The notes under the pieces are model-generated. The model saw nothing but the letters and a program-made list of their open reading frames with translations. It was not told the origin of the DNA and ran no database searches. A DNA stretch of 64,000 nucleotides from Alkalihalobacterium sp048323755 (GTDB taxonomy: Bacteria; Bacillota; Bacilli; Bacillales; Bacillaceae_F): positions 1-64,000 of the forward strand of contig NZ_JBLWFS010000023.1 of the NCBI RefSeq assembly GCF_048323755.1, given 5' to 3'. Positions 8,225-17,081 of this stretch are shown one piece after another (position 1 is the first letter of the stretch; each line of letters starts with the position of its first letter). A program made the position numbers and the translations under genes.

Positions 8225-9316
8225 ATGCTAAAACGAATAGTCCAACTATTTTTTGTCCTAATAGGTGGGACGTTAGGGTTTCTATTCATTCCTGAATTAA
8301 TTGAAATCCTAAATTTTGGTGAGTTGCCAAATTGGGTTATGAGTTCTTATGCAGGAGCAGTTTTTGGAGCAATTATTTTTTATCTTTCTACTTTTTGGTT
8401 AGCTGATTATATCGTTGGTTTGATGAGGTTGATGGAAGAAGCCATTGTGAAAGCACCAATAACCGACGTACTTTTTGGAACAATGGGTCTTATCGTAGGT
8501 TTAATTGTTGCCTACTTGATTGGGATCCCAATTGACGCGATTCAAGTACCTGTGATCAGCTCAGTTTTACCGATCTTTATTACTTTTTTCCTTGGTTACT
8601 TTGGTTTCCAGATTGGATTTAAAAAGCGTGATGAACTTATAAATCTCTTTTCGGTCGCACAACGCAAAGACAAAAAGAAAGATGGAGACGTCGAAAAAGA
8701 ACAAACCCGCACGATGAAACTACTAGATACTAGTGTTATTATTGACGGTCGTATTGCAGATATTTGTAAAACAGGATTTTTAGAGGGGACATTAATTATT
8801 CCTGAATTTGTATTGGAAGAGTTACAACATATTGCCGATTCTTCGGATGTGCTAAAAAGAAACCGGGGTCGTCGTGGATTAGATATCTTGAATAAAATCC
8901 AAAAGGAATTACCAATCAAGGTTGAAATATATGAAGGTGATTTTGATGAAATTCAAGAAGTGGACAGCAAGTTAGTAAAGCTAGCCAAATTGCTTTCAGG
9001 TATTGTAGTTACAAACGATTTTAACTTGAATAAAGTTTGTGAGTTGCAAGGTGTTCCTGTTTTAAATATTAATGACTTGGCAAATGCGGTTAAGCCAGTT
9101 GTTCTTCCTGGCGAAGAATTAAATGTTCAAGTGATTAAAGATGGGAAAGAGCACAATCAAGGTGTTGCTTACTTAGATGACGGAACAATGATCGTCGTTG
9201 AAGGCGGTCGAGATTACATTGGTAAACAAATTGATGTAATTGTTACGAGTGTTCTTCAAACAAGTGCAGGGCGGATGATTTTTGCCAAGCCTAAATTACT
9301 TGAAAAGGCATTATAA
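8225..9316 (+). CDS. yacL: Membrane PIN/TRAM domain protein YacL
   Basis: Predicted membrane-bound nuclease of unknown substrate. The 363-residue protein has four N-terminal hydrophobic segments (residues 5-125), a PIN domain beginning LLDTSVIIDGRIAD with acidic residues that would bind metal, and a C-terminal TRAM domain expected to bind RNA. Start 8225 is chosen for AAAGGAGGTG just upstream and agreement in length with B. subtilis YacL; a frame from 8171 lacks a site. The PIN residues look intact, but its role is not established. Confidence 0.92.
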   Translation: MLKRIVQLFFVLIGGTLGFLFIPELIEILNFGELPNWVMSSYAGAVFGAIIFYLSTFWLADYIVGLMRLMEEAIVKAPITDVLFGTMGLIVGLIVAYLIGIPIDAIQVPVISSVLPIFITFFLGYFGFQIGFKKRDELINLFSVAQRKDKKKDGDVEKEQTRTMKLLDTSVIIDGRIADICKTGFLEGTLIIPEFVLEELQHIADSSDVLKRNRGRRGLDILNKIQKELPIKVEIYEGDFDEIQEVDSKLVKLAKLLSGIVVTNDFNLNKVCELQGVPVLNINDLANAVKPVVLPGEELNVQVIKDGKEHNQGVAYLDDGTMIVVEGGRDYIGKQIDVIVTSVLQTSAGRMIFAKPKLLEKAL

Positions 9317-9351
9317 ATATTAGAACTAAATAAGGTAGTGGTGAGGAGATT

Positions 9352-10041
9352 ATGAACTATTCAGTAGTTATTCCTGCAGCAGGGCAAGGAAAACGAATGA
9401 AGGCAGGACAAAACAAACAATTTTTGCAATTATCTAGCATTCCCCTTATTATTCATACTCTTCTTGTATTTGAAAAAGATCCATGGTGTCGCCAAATCAT
9501 TCTTGTTACGAATAAAGAAGAGAAAGAAATCATGATGAATTTAGTTCGTGATTATAACCTTCAAAAAGTGAATGACTATGTAATGGGTGGATCAGAAAGA
9601 CAGTATAGTGTCTCTAATGGATTAGATGTGATAAAAGATGAAACGATTGTCCTCATTCATGATGGTGCTCGCCCTTTTATTGAACAAGCGAAAATCCACG
9701 AATTAGTTCTATGTGCAAATGAAACTGGAGCAGCTGTTTTAGCGGTTCCTGTAAAAGATACGATTAAAAAGGTAACTGAAAGCAAAGTCGAAAAAACGAT
9801 GGAGCGTTCAAGCTTGTGGGCTGTTCAAACCCCACAAGCTTTTCGTCTGTCACTTATAAAAGAAGCATATGAGCTGGCGAAACAACAGTCTTTCTTAGGA
9901 ACAGATGATGCAAGTTTGGTTGAAAATATGAATGAAGCAGTTGCCATTGTTGAAGGGGACTATTTAAATATGAAATTAACAACACCAGAAGATTTATTAT
10001 TTGCCGAAGCCATATTAGCAAGTCGAAAGGGGAAAGAATGA
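9352..10041 (+). CDS. ispD: 2-C-methyl-D-erythritol 4-phosphate cytidylyltransferase
   Basis: Third step of the MEP isoprenoid pathway: CTP plus MEP gives CDP-ME. The 229-residue protein opens with the nucleotide-binding VIPAAGQGKRM and contains LIHDGARPF and the specificity loop PVKDTIKKV. GTGAGGAG precedes the ATG. Its stop overlaps the start of ispF by one base, so the two pathway genes are coupled. Confidence 0.97.
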   Translation: MNYSVVIPAAGQGKRMKAGQNKQFLQLSSIPLIIHTLLVFEKDPWCRQIILVTNKEEKEIMMNLVRDYNLQKVNDYVMGGSERQYSVSNGLDVIKDETIVLIHDGARPFIEQAKIHELVLCANETGAAVLAVPVKDTIKKVTESKVEKTMERSSLWAVQTPQAFRLSLIKEAYELAKQQSFLGTDDASLVENMNEAVAIVEGDYLNMKLTTPEDLLFAEAILASRKGKE

Positions 10042-10517
10042 TGATTAGAGTTGGACAAGGATTTGATGTTCATCAATTAGTAGAAGGACGTCCGCTTATT
10101 ATTGGTGGGATTGAAATCGAACATGAAAAAGGGTTACTTGGTCATTCAGATGCAGATGTTTTGTTACATACGATTGCGGATGCTGCTCTAGGAGCAATCG
10201 GGGAGGGGGATATCGGAAAGCACTTTCCTGATACAGACCCTGCATTTAAAGATTCGGATTCAGCAAAGTTGCTTGAACATGTCTGGGAGATTGTAAAAAT
10301 GAAGGGGTATTCACTGGGAAATATTGATTGTACGATTATTGCCCAACAGCCAAAAATGGCGCCGCACATTTCCAGAATGAGAGAACGAATTGCCCAACTA
10401 TTAGAGGGAACTGTAGAACAAGTAAATGTAAAAGCTACGACAACTGAAAAACTCGGTTTTACTGGCAGGGGCGAAGGTATCGCAGCTCAAGCTGTTATTT
10501 TATTAACAAAAGAATAA
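10041..10517 (+). CDS. ispF: 2-C-methyl-D-erythritol 2,4-cyclodiphosphate synthase
   Basis: Converts CDP-ME 2-phosphate to MEcPP in the MEP pathway; a trimeric zinc enzyme. In 158 residues the motifs are GQGFDVHQL (metal-binding Asp and His), GHSDADVLLH, FPDTDP and KATTTEKLGFTGRGEG. ATG 10041 matches the B. subtilis N-terminus and overlaps the ispD stop (TGATG); ATG 10038 is one codon upstream. The next gene, gltX, has its own promoter. Confidence 0.97.
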   Translation: MIRVGQGFDVHQLVEGRPLIIGGIEIEHEKGLLGHSDADVLLHTIADAALGAIGEGDIGKHFPDTDPAFKDSDSAKLLEHVWEIVKMKGYSLGNIDCTIIAQQPKMAPHISRMRERIAQLLEGTVEQVNVKATTTEKLGFTGRGEGIAAQAVILLTKE

Positions 10518-10589
10518 AATTAAAGCAGGATAAGCGCAACTGGACCGCTTGTCTTTATAGAGTAAGAAAGTATAAAATTCTAAGGTGTC

Positions 10590-10712
10590 TAGCTCCAGGC
10601 GCCATCGGCTCGAGGTCGCTTCGGGCCAGCAAACGTGTCTAAAAAGCGAGACGCGTATTGCTGGCCCTCCAGCGCTTGTCGCCGATAAGCAGGCGCCTTG
10701 CGCTTTTCTTGA
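10590..10712. repeat. Long GC-rich palindromic repeat between ispF and gltX
   Basis: A nested set of complementary arms forms one near-continuous hairpin: AGC/GCT; GGCGCCATCGGC (10598-10609) with GCCGAT...GGCGCC (10681-10697); GGGCCAGCAA (10623-10632) with TTGCTGGCCC (10658-10667), perfect; and ACGTGTCT (10633-10640) with AGACGCGT (10649-10656). It is much richer in GC than its surroundings and ends in CTTTTCTT. I recall similar hairpins beginning TGTCTAGCTCC dispersed in Bacillaceae chromosomes. It may also terminate ispF transcription. A shortened relative seems present at 18354-18395. Confidence 0.85.
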
Positions 10713-10731
10713 GTTAAGTTTCCTAAAACGC

Positions 10732-10760
10732 TTGACCGAATAGCTTCAGTTCGTAATAAT
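10732..10760 (+). promoter_or_regulatory. Probable gltX promoter
   Basis: TTGACC (10732-10737) is followed after 16-17 bp by TAATAAT (10754-10760), upstream of the gltX ribosome binding site. Confidence 0.5.
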
Positions 10761-10807
10761 ATGTTACAGAATAACTATGTGAAACGAGAGAATGGGAAGG
10801 TGTCACT

Positions 10808-12271
10808 ATGTCAAATGAAGTGAGAGTACGTTTTGCCCCTAGTCCTACAGGGCACTTACATATTGGAGGAGCAAGATCCGCTCTTTTTAATTATTTATAC
10901 GCTAGAAATCAGGGCGGTAAATTTATTTTACGTATAGAAGATACAGATCAAGCAAGAAATGTAGAGAATGCGAAAGAGAAGCTATTAGAAAGTTTAAAAT
11001 GGCTTCAAATTGAGTGGGATGAAAGTGTAGATATAGGTGGTGAATACGGCCCATATAGTTGTATGGAGCGTTTAGATATTTATAAAAAATATCTTCAACA
11101 GCTAATCGATGAAAAGAAAGCGTATTACTGTTATATGACGGAGGAAGAACTTGAAGCAGAACGTGAAGCTCAAATTGCTAAAGGTGAAAATCCGAAATAT
11201 AGTGGACGAGATCGAGATTTGACAGAAGAGCAACGAAAAGCATACGAAGAGAAGGGCCTTAAACCAGTTGTGCGCTTCCGTGTACAAGAAGGTAAAACGT
11301 ATGTTATCGATGATGCGGTTCGTGGCGAAGTGAGTTTTGAGTCCGATGGAATTGGTGACTTTGTTATTGCTAGAAAAGATGGCATTCCAATGTATAATTT
11401 TGCAGTAGTGGTTGATGATCATCTAATGAAAATTACCCATGTGATACGTGGGGAAGAGCACTTATCAAATACGCCGCGCCAGGCGATGCTTTATGAGGCA
11501 TTTGGCTGGGAAGTACCGAGATTTGCTCATGCTTCACTTATTTTAAATCCAGATCGTCAAAAAATGAGTAAGCGTGATGAATCAATTATTCAATTTGTAG
11601 AGCAGTACCGTGATTTAGGATACTTACCGGAAGCGATCGTTAACTTTCTTGCACTGTTAGGATGGTCGCCTGTTGGGGAAGAAGAAAAGTTTACAAAAGC
11701 TGAGCTAATTGAGCAATTTAGCTTAGATAGAGTAGCGAAGGCTCCCGCTGTATTCGATACCGATAAATTAGCATGGATGAACAACCAATACATGAAAGAA
11801 ACTGATTTGGATCGTGTGGTTGAATTAGCTTTACCGCATTTAATTCGTGCTGGAAGACTTCCGCAAGATATGTCTGCTCGGCAAAAGGATTGGGCGAAGC
11901 GCTTAATTGGATTGTACCAAGAACAGATGTCTTACGGTGCTGAAATCGTTGAGCTTACAGAGTTGTTTTTCAAAACAGAAATCGATTATAATGAAGAAGC
12001 AAAAGGAATATTAGCTGAAGAGCAAGTTCCAGAAGTATTGCAACAGTTTATTAATGAGCTTGAAGCAACAGAAACATATACGGCAGAAAACATTAATAAG
12101 GCAACGAAAGCGACACAAAAAGCAACAGGGCATAAAGGGAAAAAGTTATTTATGCCAATTCGTGTAGCAACAACAGGACAAACGCACGGACGCGATTTAC
12201 CAGATACTCTTGAACTACTTGGTAAAGAGTCAGTTATTCAACGTCTGAAGCAAGCGTTACAACATAACTAA
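10808..12271 (+). CDS. gltX: Glutamate-tRNA ligase
   Basis: Charges tRNA-Glu; in Bacillus the enzyme is non-discriminating and also makes Glu-tRNA-Gln for later amidation. The 487-residue class I synthetase has the HIGH-type motif PSPTGHLHIGGARSALF near the N-terminus, KMSKRDES near residue 255, and a helical anticodon-binding C-terminal domain. GGGAAGGTG precedes the ATG. The next gene, cysE, is separated by a T-box leader, so gltX and cysE-cysS can be differently controlled. Confidence 0.97.
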   Translation: MSNEVRVRFAPSPTGHLHIGGARSALFNYLYARNQGGKFILRIEDTDQARNVENAKEKLLESLKWLQIEWDESVDIGGEYGPYSCMERLDIYKKYLQQLIDEKKAYYCYMTEEELEAEREAQIAKGENPKYSGRDRDLTEEQRKAYEEKGLKPVVRFRVQEGKTYVIDDAVRGEVSFESDGIGDFVIARKDGIPMYNFAVVVDDHLMKITHVIRGEEHLSNTPRQAMLYEAFGWEVPRFAHASLILNPDRQKMSKRDESIIQFVEQYRDLGYLPEAIVNFLALLGWSPVGEEEKFTKAELIEQFSLDRVAKAPAVFDTDKLAWMNNQYMKETDLDRVVELALPHLIRAGRLPQDMSARQKDWAKRLIGLYQEQMSYGAEIVELTELFFKTEIDYNEEAKGILAEEQVPEVLQQFINELEATETYTAENINKATKATQKATGHKGKKLFMPIRVATTGQTHGRDLPDTLELLGKESVIQRLKQALQHN

Positions 12272-12282
12272 ACAAGTTAAAA

Positions 12283-12517
12283 CGAAGACAAGGTAGAGTA
12301 GGAACGTAGCTGTCTTTTCAGAGAGAACCATCCAGGCTGAAAGTGGTTTAAGATTAGTCGTTCTGAAGTTGCGCCTTAGAGTCTCTTATTGAACGTTTAA
12401 GTAGGTAAGAGCGGTTACGCCGTTATCGTAGAAGAGGAGAAGCAATCATACATTGCTTAAACAGAGTGGAACCGCGCTGAAAGCGTCTCTGTGCATATGC
12501 ACAGAGACGCTTTTTTC
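12283..12517 (+). promoter_or_regulatory. T-box riboswitch, predicted cysteine specific
   Basis: The conserved T-box AGAGTGGAACCGCG lies at 12463-12476 and is followed by a perfect terminator. The stem I region holds the CAGAGAG element and a specifier region in which TGC (12370-12372, a Cys codon) is the best placed triplet. UGGA at 12467-12470 would pair with a tRNA ending UCCA, fitting the U discriminator of tRNA-Cys. AAGCAAT/ATTGCTT forms the stem III hairpin. Uncharged tRNA-Cys should favour antitermination into cysE-cysS. Confidence 0.92.
12481..12516 (+). terminator. T-box terminator hairpin
   Basis: A perfect palindrome in which AAGCGTCTCTGTGC pairs with GCACAGAGACGCTT is followed by six T. 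It is the off-state of the T-box leader. Confidence 0.95.
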
Positions 12518-12564
12518 TATGCGCTTTTTACCATTTAAGTCAACAAGGCGATGGGGGAGGTACT

Positions 12565-13230
12565 ATGAAGAAAGTTTTTCAAACATTAAAAAATGATATC
12601 GATGTCGTATTTGATCAAGATCCAGCAGCTAGAAGTCGTTTAGAAGTTATTTTCACCTATTCTGGTGTACACGCCATTTGGTCTCATCGACTGGCGCACT
12701 GGTTTTGGAAACGAAAATTGTATTTCTTTGCACGTTCGATTTCGCAAATTAGTCGCTTTTTCACAGGAATTGAAATTCATCCAGGCGCCCAAATCGGCCA
12801 GCGCTTATTTATTGACCATGGAATGGGAGTCGTTATAGGGGAAACATGTGAAATTGGTGATAACGTAACCATTTATCAAGGTGTAACATTAGGTGGAACT
12901 GGTAAAGAAAAAGGAAAGCGCCACCCTACGATTGAAGATAATGTACTAATTGCTTCAGGAGCTAAGATTTTAGGGTCATTTACAATCGGAGAAAATGCGA
13001 GGATTGGAGCCGGGTCTGTTGTTCTAAAAGAGGTTCCTAGAAATTCTACCGTCGTTGGTATCCCAGGTAAAGTCGTGCTTCAGGATGGAGTAAAAATAAA
13101 AGGGGATTTAGACCACCATAATTTACCAGATCCAATTTCCGATAAGTTTCGTGAGTTAGAAGATCAAATTGGCGCACTTCGTACGGAAATTGAATATTAT
13201 AAGCGAAAACAAGTCATAGAAAAAGACTAG
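12565..13230 (+). CDS. cysE: Serine O-acetyltransferase
   Basis: Makes O-acetylserine, the carbon skeleton for cysteine. The 221-residue protein has an N-terminal helical region and a left-handed beta-helix of hexapeptide repeats (HPGAQIGQRLFIDHG, GETCEIGDNVTIYQGV, GENARIGAGSVV) with the catalytic His in IDHGMG and the GGTGKEKGKRHP loop. GGGGGAGG precedes the start. With cysS it forms a cysteine-supply and charging unit behind the T-box. Confidence 0.97.
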   Translation: MKKVFQTLKNDIDVVFDQDPAARSRLEVIFTYSGVHAIWSHRLAHWFWKRKLYFFARSISQISRFFTGIEIHPGAQIGQRLFIDHGMGVVIGETCEIGDNVTIYQGVTLGGTGKEKGKRHPTIEDNVLIASGAKILGSFTIGENARIGAGSVVLKEVPRNSTVVGIPGKVVLQDGVKIKGDLDHHNLPDPISDKFRELEDQIGALRTEIEYYKRKQVIEKD

Positions 13231-13248
13231 GATTAGGAGTGATTGACT

Positions 13249-14649
13249 TTGGCAATATTTTTATATAATACACTTACTAGAAAGAAAGAGAAGTTTGTTC
13301 CAATTGAAGAAGGTAAAGTGAAGATGTATGTTTGCGGACCGACTGTTTATAATTACATTCACATTGGTAATGCGAGACCAGCTATCGTCTTCGATGTCGT
13401 CCGCCGTTATTTCCAATACCGCGGATATGAAGTTTCATTTATTTCAAACTTTACAGATGTTGATGATAAACTGATTCGTGCAGCAAAAGAATTAGGTGAA
13501 GATGTACCTACGATTGCTGAGCGATTTATCCATGCCTATCATGAGGATACTTGTGCCTTAGGAGTAGAAAAAGCGGACCATCACCCACGGGTAACAGAAA
13601 CGATTCCAGAGATTATTGATTTTATCTCGGCATTAATTGATAAAGGATATGCTTATGAAGTCAATGGTGATGTTTATTATCGAACAAGAAAATTTAATGG
13701 GTACGGAAAGCTTTCCGATCAGTCCATTGGAGACCTTCAATCAGGAGCTCGTATTGAGGTTGACCTAGGAAAAGAGGATCCACTAGATTTTGCATTATGG
13801 AAAGCAGAAAAAGCAGATGAAATCTCTTGGGATAGCCCTTGGGGTAAAGGCAGACCCGGGTGGCATATTGAATGTTCAGCGATGGTAAAAAAATATTTAG
13901 GGGATACAATTGATATCCATGCCGGTGGTCAAGATTTAACCTTCCCTCATCACGAGAATGAAATTGCTCAATCTGAAGCTTTAACTGGAAAAACAATGGC
14001 AAATTATTGGATTCATAATGGTTATATTAAAATAGACAACGAAAAAATGTCGAAATCACTCGGAAATTTCGTTCTCGTACATGACATTATTCAACAACAT
14101 TCACCAGATGTCGTAAGGTTTTTCATGCTGCTTGCTCACTATAGAAGTCCAATTAATTTCAGTGGTGAGTTGTTAGAAAGTGCAAAAAATGGGTTAGAAC
14201 GACTTCGAACTACAGTTGAAAACCTAAAGCATCGTTTAGCTGAAACTGCGGATCTAGGGAAAGAAGCTGAAGCGTGGATTGAAAAAGTGGACAGTTATAA
14301 AGAGCGCTTCATTAAAGAAATGGACGATGACTTTAATACTGCGAATGCGATATCGGTTCTGTTTGATCTAGCTAAAGAAGCGAATGTCTATTTACGTGAA
14401 GAACAAACTTCAAAAGCTGTGTTAGAAGCATTTCTTAAGCAGTTAACTGAATTAGGTTCTGTCTTAGGGATCAAACTAGAGCTAAAGGAAGAATTACTAG
14501 ATGAGGAAATTGAACAGTTAATTGAAGATCGTACTAATGCTAGAAAAAACCGTGACTTTGCTTTAGCGGATCAAATTAGAGATGATTTAAAAGCAAAGGG
14601 AATTATCCTTGAGGATACACCACAAGGCGTTCGATGGAAGAGGTCATAA
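13249..14649 (+). CDS. cysS: Cysteine-tRNA ligase
   Basis: Class I synthetase for tRNA-Cys, 466 residues, the same as B. subtilis CysS. Motifs: Cys in YVCGPTVYNYIHIGNARP (the HIGH site), GWHIECSAM with zinc ligands, HHENEIAQSE, and KMSKSLGNF. TTG 13249 (MAIFLYNTLTR) is chosen over TTG 13243 because AGGAG at 13235 is then nine bases away and the N-terminus lines up with homologues. mrnC starts 4 bp after the stop. Confidence 0.96.
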   Translation: MAIFLYNTLTRKKEKFVPIEEGKVKMYVCGPTVYNYIHIGNARPAIVFDVVRRYFQYRGYEVSFISNFTDVDDKLIRAAKELGEDVPTIAERFIHAYHEDTCALGVEKADHHPRVTETIPEIIDFISALIDKGYAYEVNGDVYYRTRKFNGYGKLSDQSIGDLQSGARIEVDLGKEDPLDFALWKAEKADEISWDSPWGKGRPGWHIECSAMVKKYLGDTIDIHAGGQDLTFPHHENEIAQSEALTGKTMANYWIHNGYIKIDNEKMSKSLGNFVLVHDIIQQHSPDVVRFFMLLAHYRSPINFSGELLESAKNGLERLRTTVENLKHRLAETADLGKEAEAWIEKVDSYKERFIKEMDDDFNTANAISVLFDLAKEANVYLREEQTSKAVLEAFLKQLTELGSVLGIKLELKEELLDEEIEQLIEDRTNARKNRDFALADQIRDDLKAKGIILEDTPQGVRWKRS

Positions 14650-14653
14650 TTCA

Positions 14654-15064
14654 ATGAAAATTAGTGATCATAGTATCGATGCTAAACAGTTAAATGCATT
14701 AGCACTAGCGTACATGGGTGATGCCATCTTAGACACCTATGTGCGCTGCCACTTAATTGCAATTGGAAAAACAAGACCCAATAAGCTTCATCATGAAGCA
14801 ACTCGTTATGTTTCAGCTAAGGCACAAGCTAAAGTCATTGGTACGTTACTAGAAGAAAACTTTTTTACAGAAGAAGAACAGAGTGTCATTATGAGAGGTC
14901 GAAATGCTAAATCAGGAACAATTCCTAAAAATACAGATCATAATACGTATCGTTACAGTACGGCTTTCGAAGCGTTACTTGGATATCATTATCTATTAGG
15001 TAATCAAAGTCGATTAGATGAAATTATTCAAAGGATGTTCCTTTTAATAGAAAGAGAGGGCTAG
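14654..15064 (+). CDS. mrnC: Mini-ribonuclease 3 (23S rRNA maturation)
   Basis: RNase III-like dimeric nuclease without a double-stranded-RNA-binding domain, which matures 23S rRNA in Bacillus. In 136 residues it shows the catalytic helix LALAYMGDAILDTYVR and the second acidic motif STAFEALLGYHY. Start 14654 removes a frame that overlaps cysS; AAGAGG at the cysS end is the likely ribosome binding site. rlmB follows closely, so two 23S-rRNA-acting enzymes are adjacent. Confidence 0.94.
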   Translation: MKISDHSIDAKQLNALALAYMGDAILDTYVRCHLIAIGKTRPNKLHHEATRYVSAKAQAKVIGTLLEENFFTEEEQSVIMRGRNAKSGTIPKNTDHNTYRYSTAFEALLGYHYLLGNQSRLDEIIQRMFLLIEREG

Positions 15065-15071
15065 TTCGGTT

Positions 15072-15827
15072 ATGAGTAAAGAAGTAGAGTTCATTATGGG
15101 AAAAAATCCAGTTATAGAAGCGCTAAAAGCATCTCATCCGATCAACAAAATCTGGATAGGTGAAGGCACTCAAAAGGGACAAGTTGCTAAAGTTCTACAA
15201 CTTGCTAAAGAAAATGGTGTAATCGTTCAACATGTACCTAAACGAAAGCTTGAACAACTAGTTGACTCACAGAATCATCAAGGTGTAGTTGCTTCAATTG
15301 CAGCTTATCAATATGCTGAAATGTCTGATTTATTTGATCGAGCTCGAGAGCGGAATGAAGAACCATTCTTTCTCGTTTTAGATGAAATAGAAGACCCGCA
15401 TAATTTAGGCTCAATCTTAAGAACAGCTGATGCGGTTGGTGCTCACGGTGTGATTATTCCAAAACGAAGAGCGGTGGGATTAACTCAAGCTGTTGCAAAA
15501 GCTTCAACAGGAGCGATTCAACACGTGCCGGTTGTACGGGTAACTAATATTGCTCGTACAATGGATGAATTGAAAGAAGAAGGTTTATGGTTTGCAGGAA
15601 CGGATGCCCTAGGAACAGAAGATTATAGGCAAGCGAATTTTAATATGTCCATTGGTCTAGTCATCGGTAGTGAAGGAAAGGGAATAAGTCGTCTCATTAA
15701 GGAGAAGTGTGACTTTCTGGTAAAAATACCGATGGTCGGTCAAGTAACTTCTTTAAATGCTTCTGTAGCAGCAAGTCTTTTAATGTACGAGGTTTATCGT
15801 CAGCGCAGTCCAATAGGCAGGAGCTAA
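15072..15827 (+). CDS. rlmB: 23S rRNA (guanosine-2'-O)-methyltransferase RlmB family
   Basis: SpoU/TrmH-family methyltransferase of 251 residues. It has an N-terminal L30e-like substrate-binding domain (about 1-80) and the knotted SPOUT domain with motif 1 DEIEDPHNLGSILRTADA, motif 2 LVIGSEGKGIS and motif 3 KIPMVGQVTSLNASVAASL. RlmB in other bacteria modifies the peptidyl-transferase loop of 23S rRNA; the exact target here is inferred. rae1 starts one base after its stop. Confidence 0.92.
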   Translation: MSKEVEFIMGKNPVIEALKASHPINKIWIGEGTQKGQVAKVLQLAKENGVIVQHVPKRKLEQLVDSQNHQGVVASIAAYQYAEMSDLFDRARERNEEPFFLVLDEIEDPHNLGSILRTADAVGAHGVIIPKRRAVGLTQAVAKASTGAIQHVPVVRVTNIARTMDELKEEGLWFAGTDALGTEDYRQANFNMSIGLVIGSEGKGISRLIKEKCDFLVKIPMVGQVTSLNASVAASLLMYEVYRQRSPIGRS

Positions 15828-15828
15828 A

Positions 15829-16341
15829 ATGAAAGATATTTTATTAGTGGATGGCTATAACATTATTGGAGCATGGCCTGAGCTAAGGATATTAAAGAAC
15901 AAGGACTTAAATCTGGCTAGAGATCAATTAATTGAAAAAATGGCAGAGTACCAAGCTTATACAGGAATTAGAGTCATGTTAGTATTCGATGCCCATATGG
16001 TTCCTGGCGTCGGAAAAAAGTATAAAAATCATCGAGTGCAGGTGATTTATACACGTGAGAACGAAACGGCCGATGAACGAATCGAAAAACTCGTAAAGGA
16101 ACTCAAAAATGTAGTGACCCGGATTTACGTAGCTACATCCGACTTCACTGAACAGTCTGTCATTTTCGGCAGCGGTGCATTAAGGAAGTCTGCTCGAGAG
16201 CTTCTAATTGAACTAGAAACGGCAGAAAAAGGTATTAAAAAAACTGTCGAAAGCAGGCGAAAACCAGTAATTTCGACAAAAATCTCGCTTTCTAAAGAAA
16301 TGGCTGAAATTTTTGAAAAATGGCGTCGAGGGGACTCTTGA
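15829..16341 (+). CDS. rae1: Ribosome-associated A-site endonuclease Rae1 (YacP)
   Basis: NYN-domain ribonuclease that cuts certain mRNAs in the ribosomal A site in B. subtilis. The 170-residue protein begins with ILLVDGYNIIGAW, whose Asp is an active-site residue, and contains MLVFDAHMVPG and NETADERIEKLV with further conserved acidic residues. GGCAGGAG in the end of rlmB serves as ribosome binding site. Assignment is by family and position. Confidence 0.92.
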   Translation: MKDILLVDGYNIIGAWPELRILKNKDLNLARDQLIEKMAEYQAYTGIRVMLVFDAHMVPGVGKKYKNHRVQVIYTRENETADERIEKLVKELKNVVTRIYVATSDFTEQSVIFGSGALRKSARELLIELETAEKGIKKTVESRRKPVISTKISLSKEMAEIFEKWRRGDS

Positions 16342-16345
16342 GTGG

Positions 16346-16375
16346 TTGACGCTTCCAAAAAAGGTACTATATAAT
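16346..16375 (+). promoter_or_regulatory. sigH promoter (sigma-A type)
   Basis: TTGACG (16346-16351) and TATAAT (16370-16375) are 18 bp apart; an overlapping TATATA at 16368 would give 16 bp. No AbrB site can be read by eye, though sigH is AbrB-repressed in B. subtilis. Confidence 0.75.
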
Positions 16376-16416
16376 AATTTTATATCTAAACATCAGTCAT
16401 GGTCGGAGGGATTTTT

Positions 16417-17067
16417 GTGAGCACTCAAATCAAGGAGACGATACACCCGAATATAGGACAAGCTGAAGATGAATTATTAGTGGAGAAGGTTAGAGAGGGA
16501 GATAGTGCGGCTCTAGAGTACTTGATTAATAAGTATAAGAATTTTGTACGAGCAAAGGCGAGATCATATTTTCTAATTGGTGCTGATCACGAGGATATTG
16601 TACAGGAAGGTATGATTGGACTTTACAAGGCAATACGTGACTACAAAGGAGACAAGCTCTCTTCGTTTAAAGCATTTGCTGAACTATGTATTACGAGACA
16701 AATTATTACAGCTATTAAAACAGCAACCCGTCAAAAGCATATTCCACTGAACTCATATGTATCCCTTGATAAACCGTTGTATGATGAAGAATCAGACCGA
16801 ACGCTCCTTGATGTCATTTGTGGAACTAAAGTGACTGATCCTGAAGAATTGCTCATAAATCAAGAAGAATTTGATGACATAGAACTAAAAATGGGTGAGA
16901 TTTTAAGTGAGTTGGAACGTAAAGTTCTTATGTTGTATCTAGATGGACGATCGTACCAAGAAATTTCTGCAGATTTAAATCGGCATGTGAAATCAATAGA
17001 TAACGCACTACAAAGAGTTAAGAGGAAGTTAGAACGGTATGTTGAATTAAAAGGAATAAGTTTATAA
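16417..17067 (+). CDS. sigH: RNA polymerase sigma-H factor
   Basis: Transition-state sigma factor controlling entry into sporulation and competence. In 216 residues it has sigma-70 region 2 (YFLIGADHEDIVQEGMIGLYKAIRDY, AFAELCITRQIITAIK) and region 4 (LERKVLMLYLDGRSYQEIS, helix-turn-helix). The GTG at 16417 follows CGGAGGG by six bases and is preferred over the in-frame ATG at 16399, which precedes that site. sigH in a Bacillaceae background supports a spore former. Confidence 0.97.
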   Translation: MSTQIKETIHPNIGQAEDELLVEKVREGDSAALEYLINKYKNFVRAKARSYFLIGADHEDIVQEGMIGLYKAIRDYKGDKLSSFKAFAELCITRQIITAIKTATRQKHIPLNSYVSLDKPLYDEESDRTLLDVICGTKVTDPEELLINQEEFDDIELKMGEILSELERKVLMLYLDGRSYQEISADLNRHVKSIDNALQRVKRKLERYVELKGISL

Positions 17068-17081
17068 GATTAGAAACTAAG

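Noticed and set aside
10590..10712. Possible CRISPR or tRNA at the ispF-gltX palindrome
   Set aside because: It is a single inverted repeat, without regularly spaced direct repeats or a tRNA cloverleaf.
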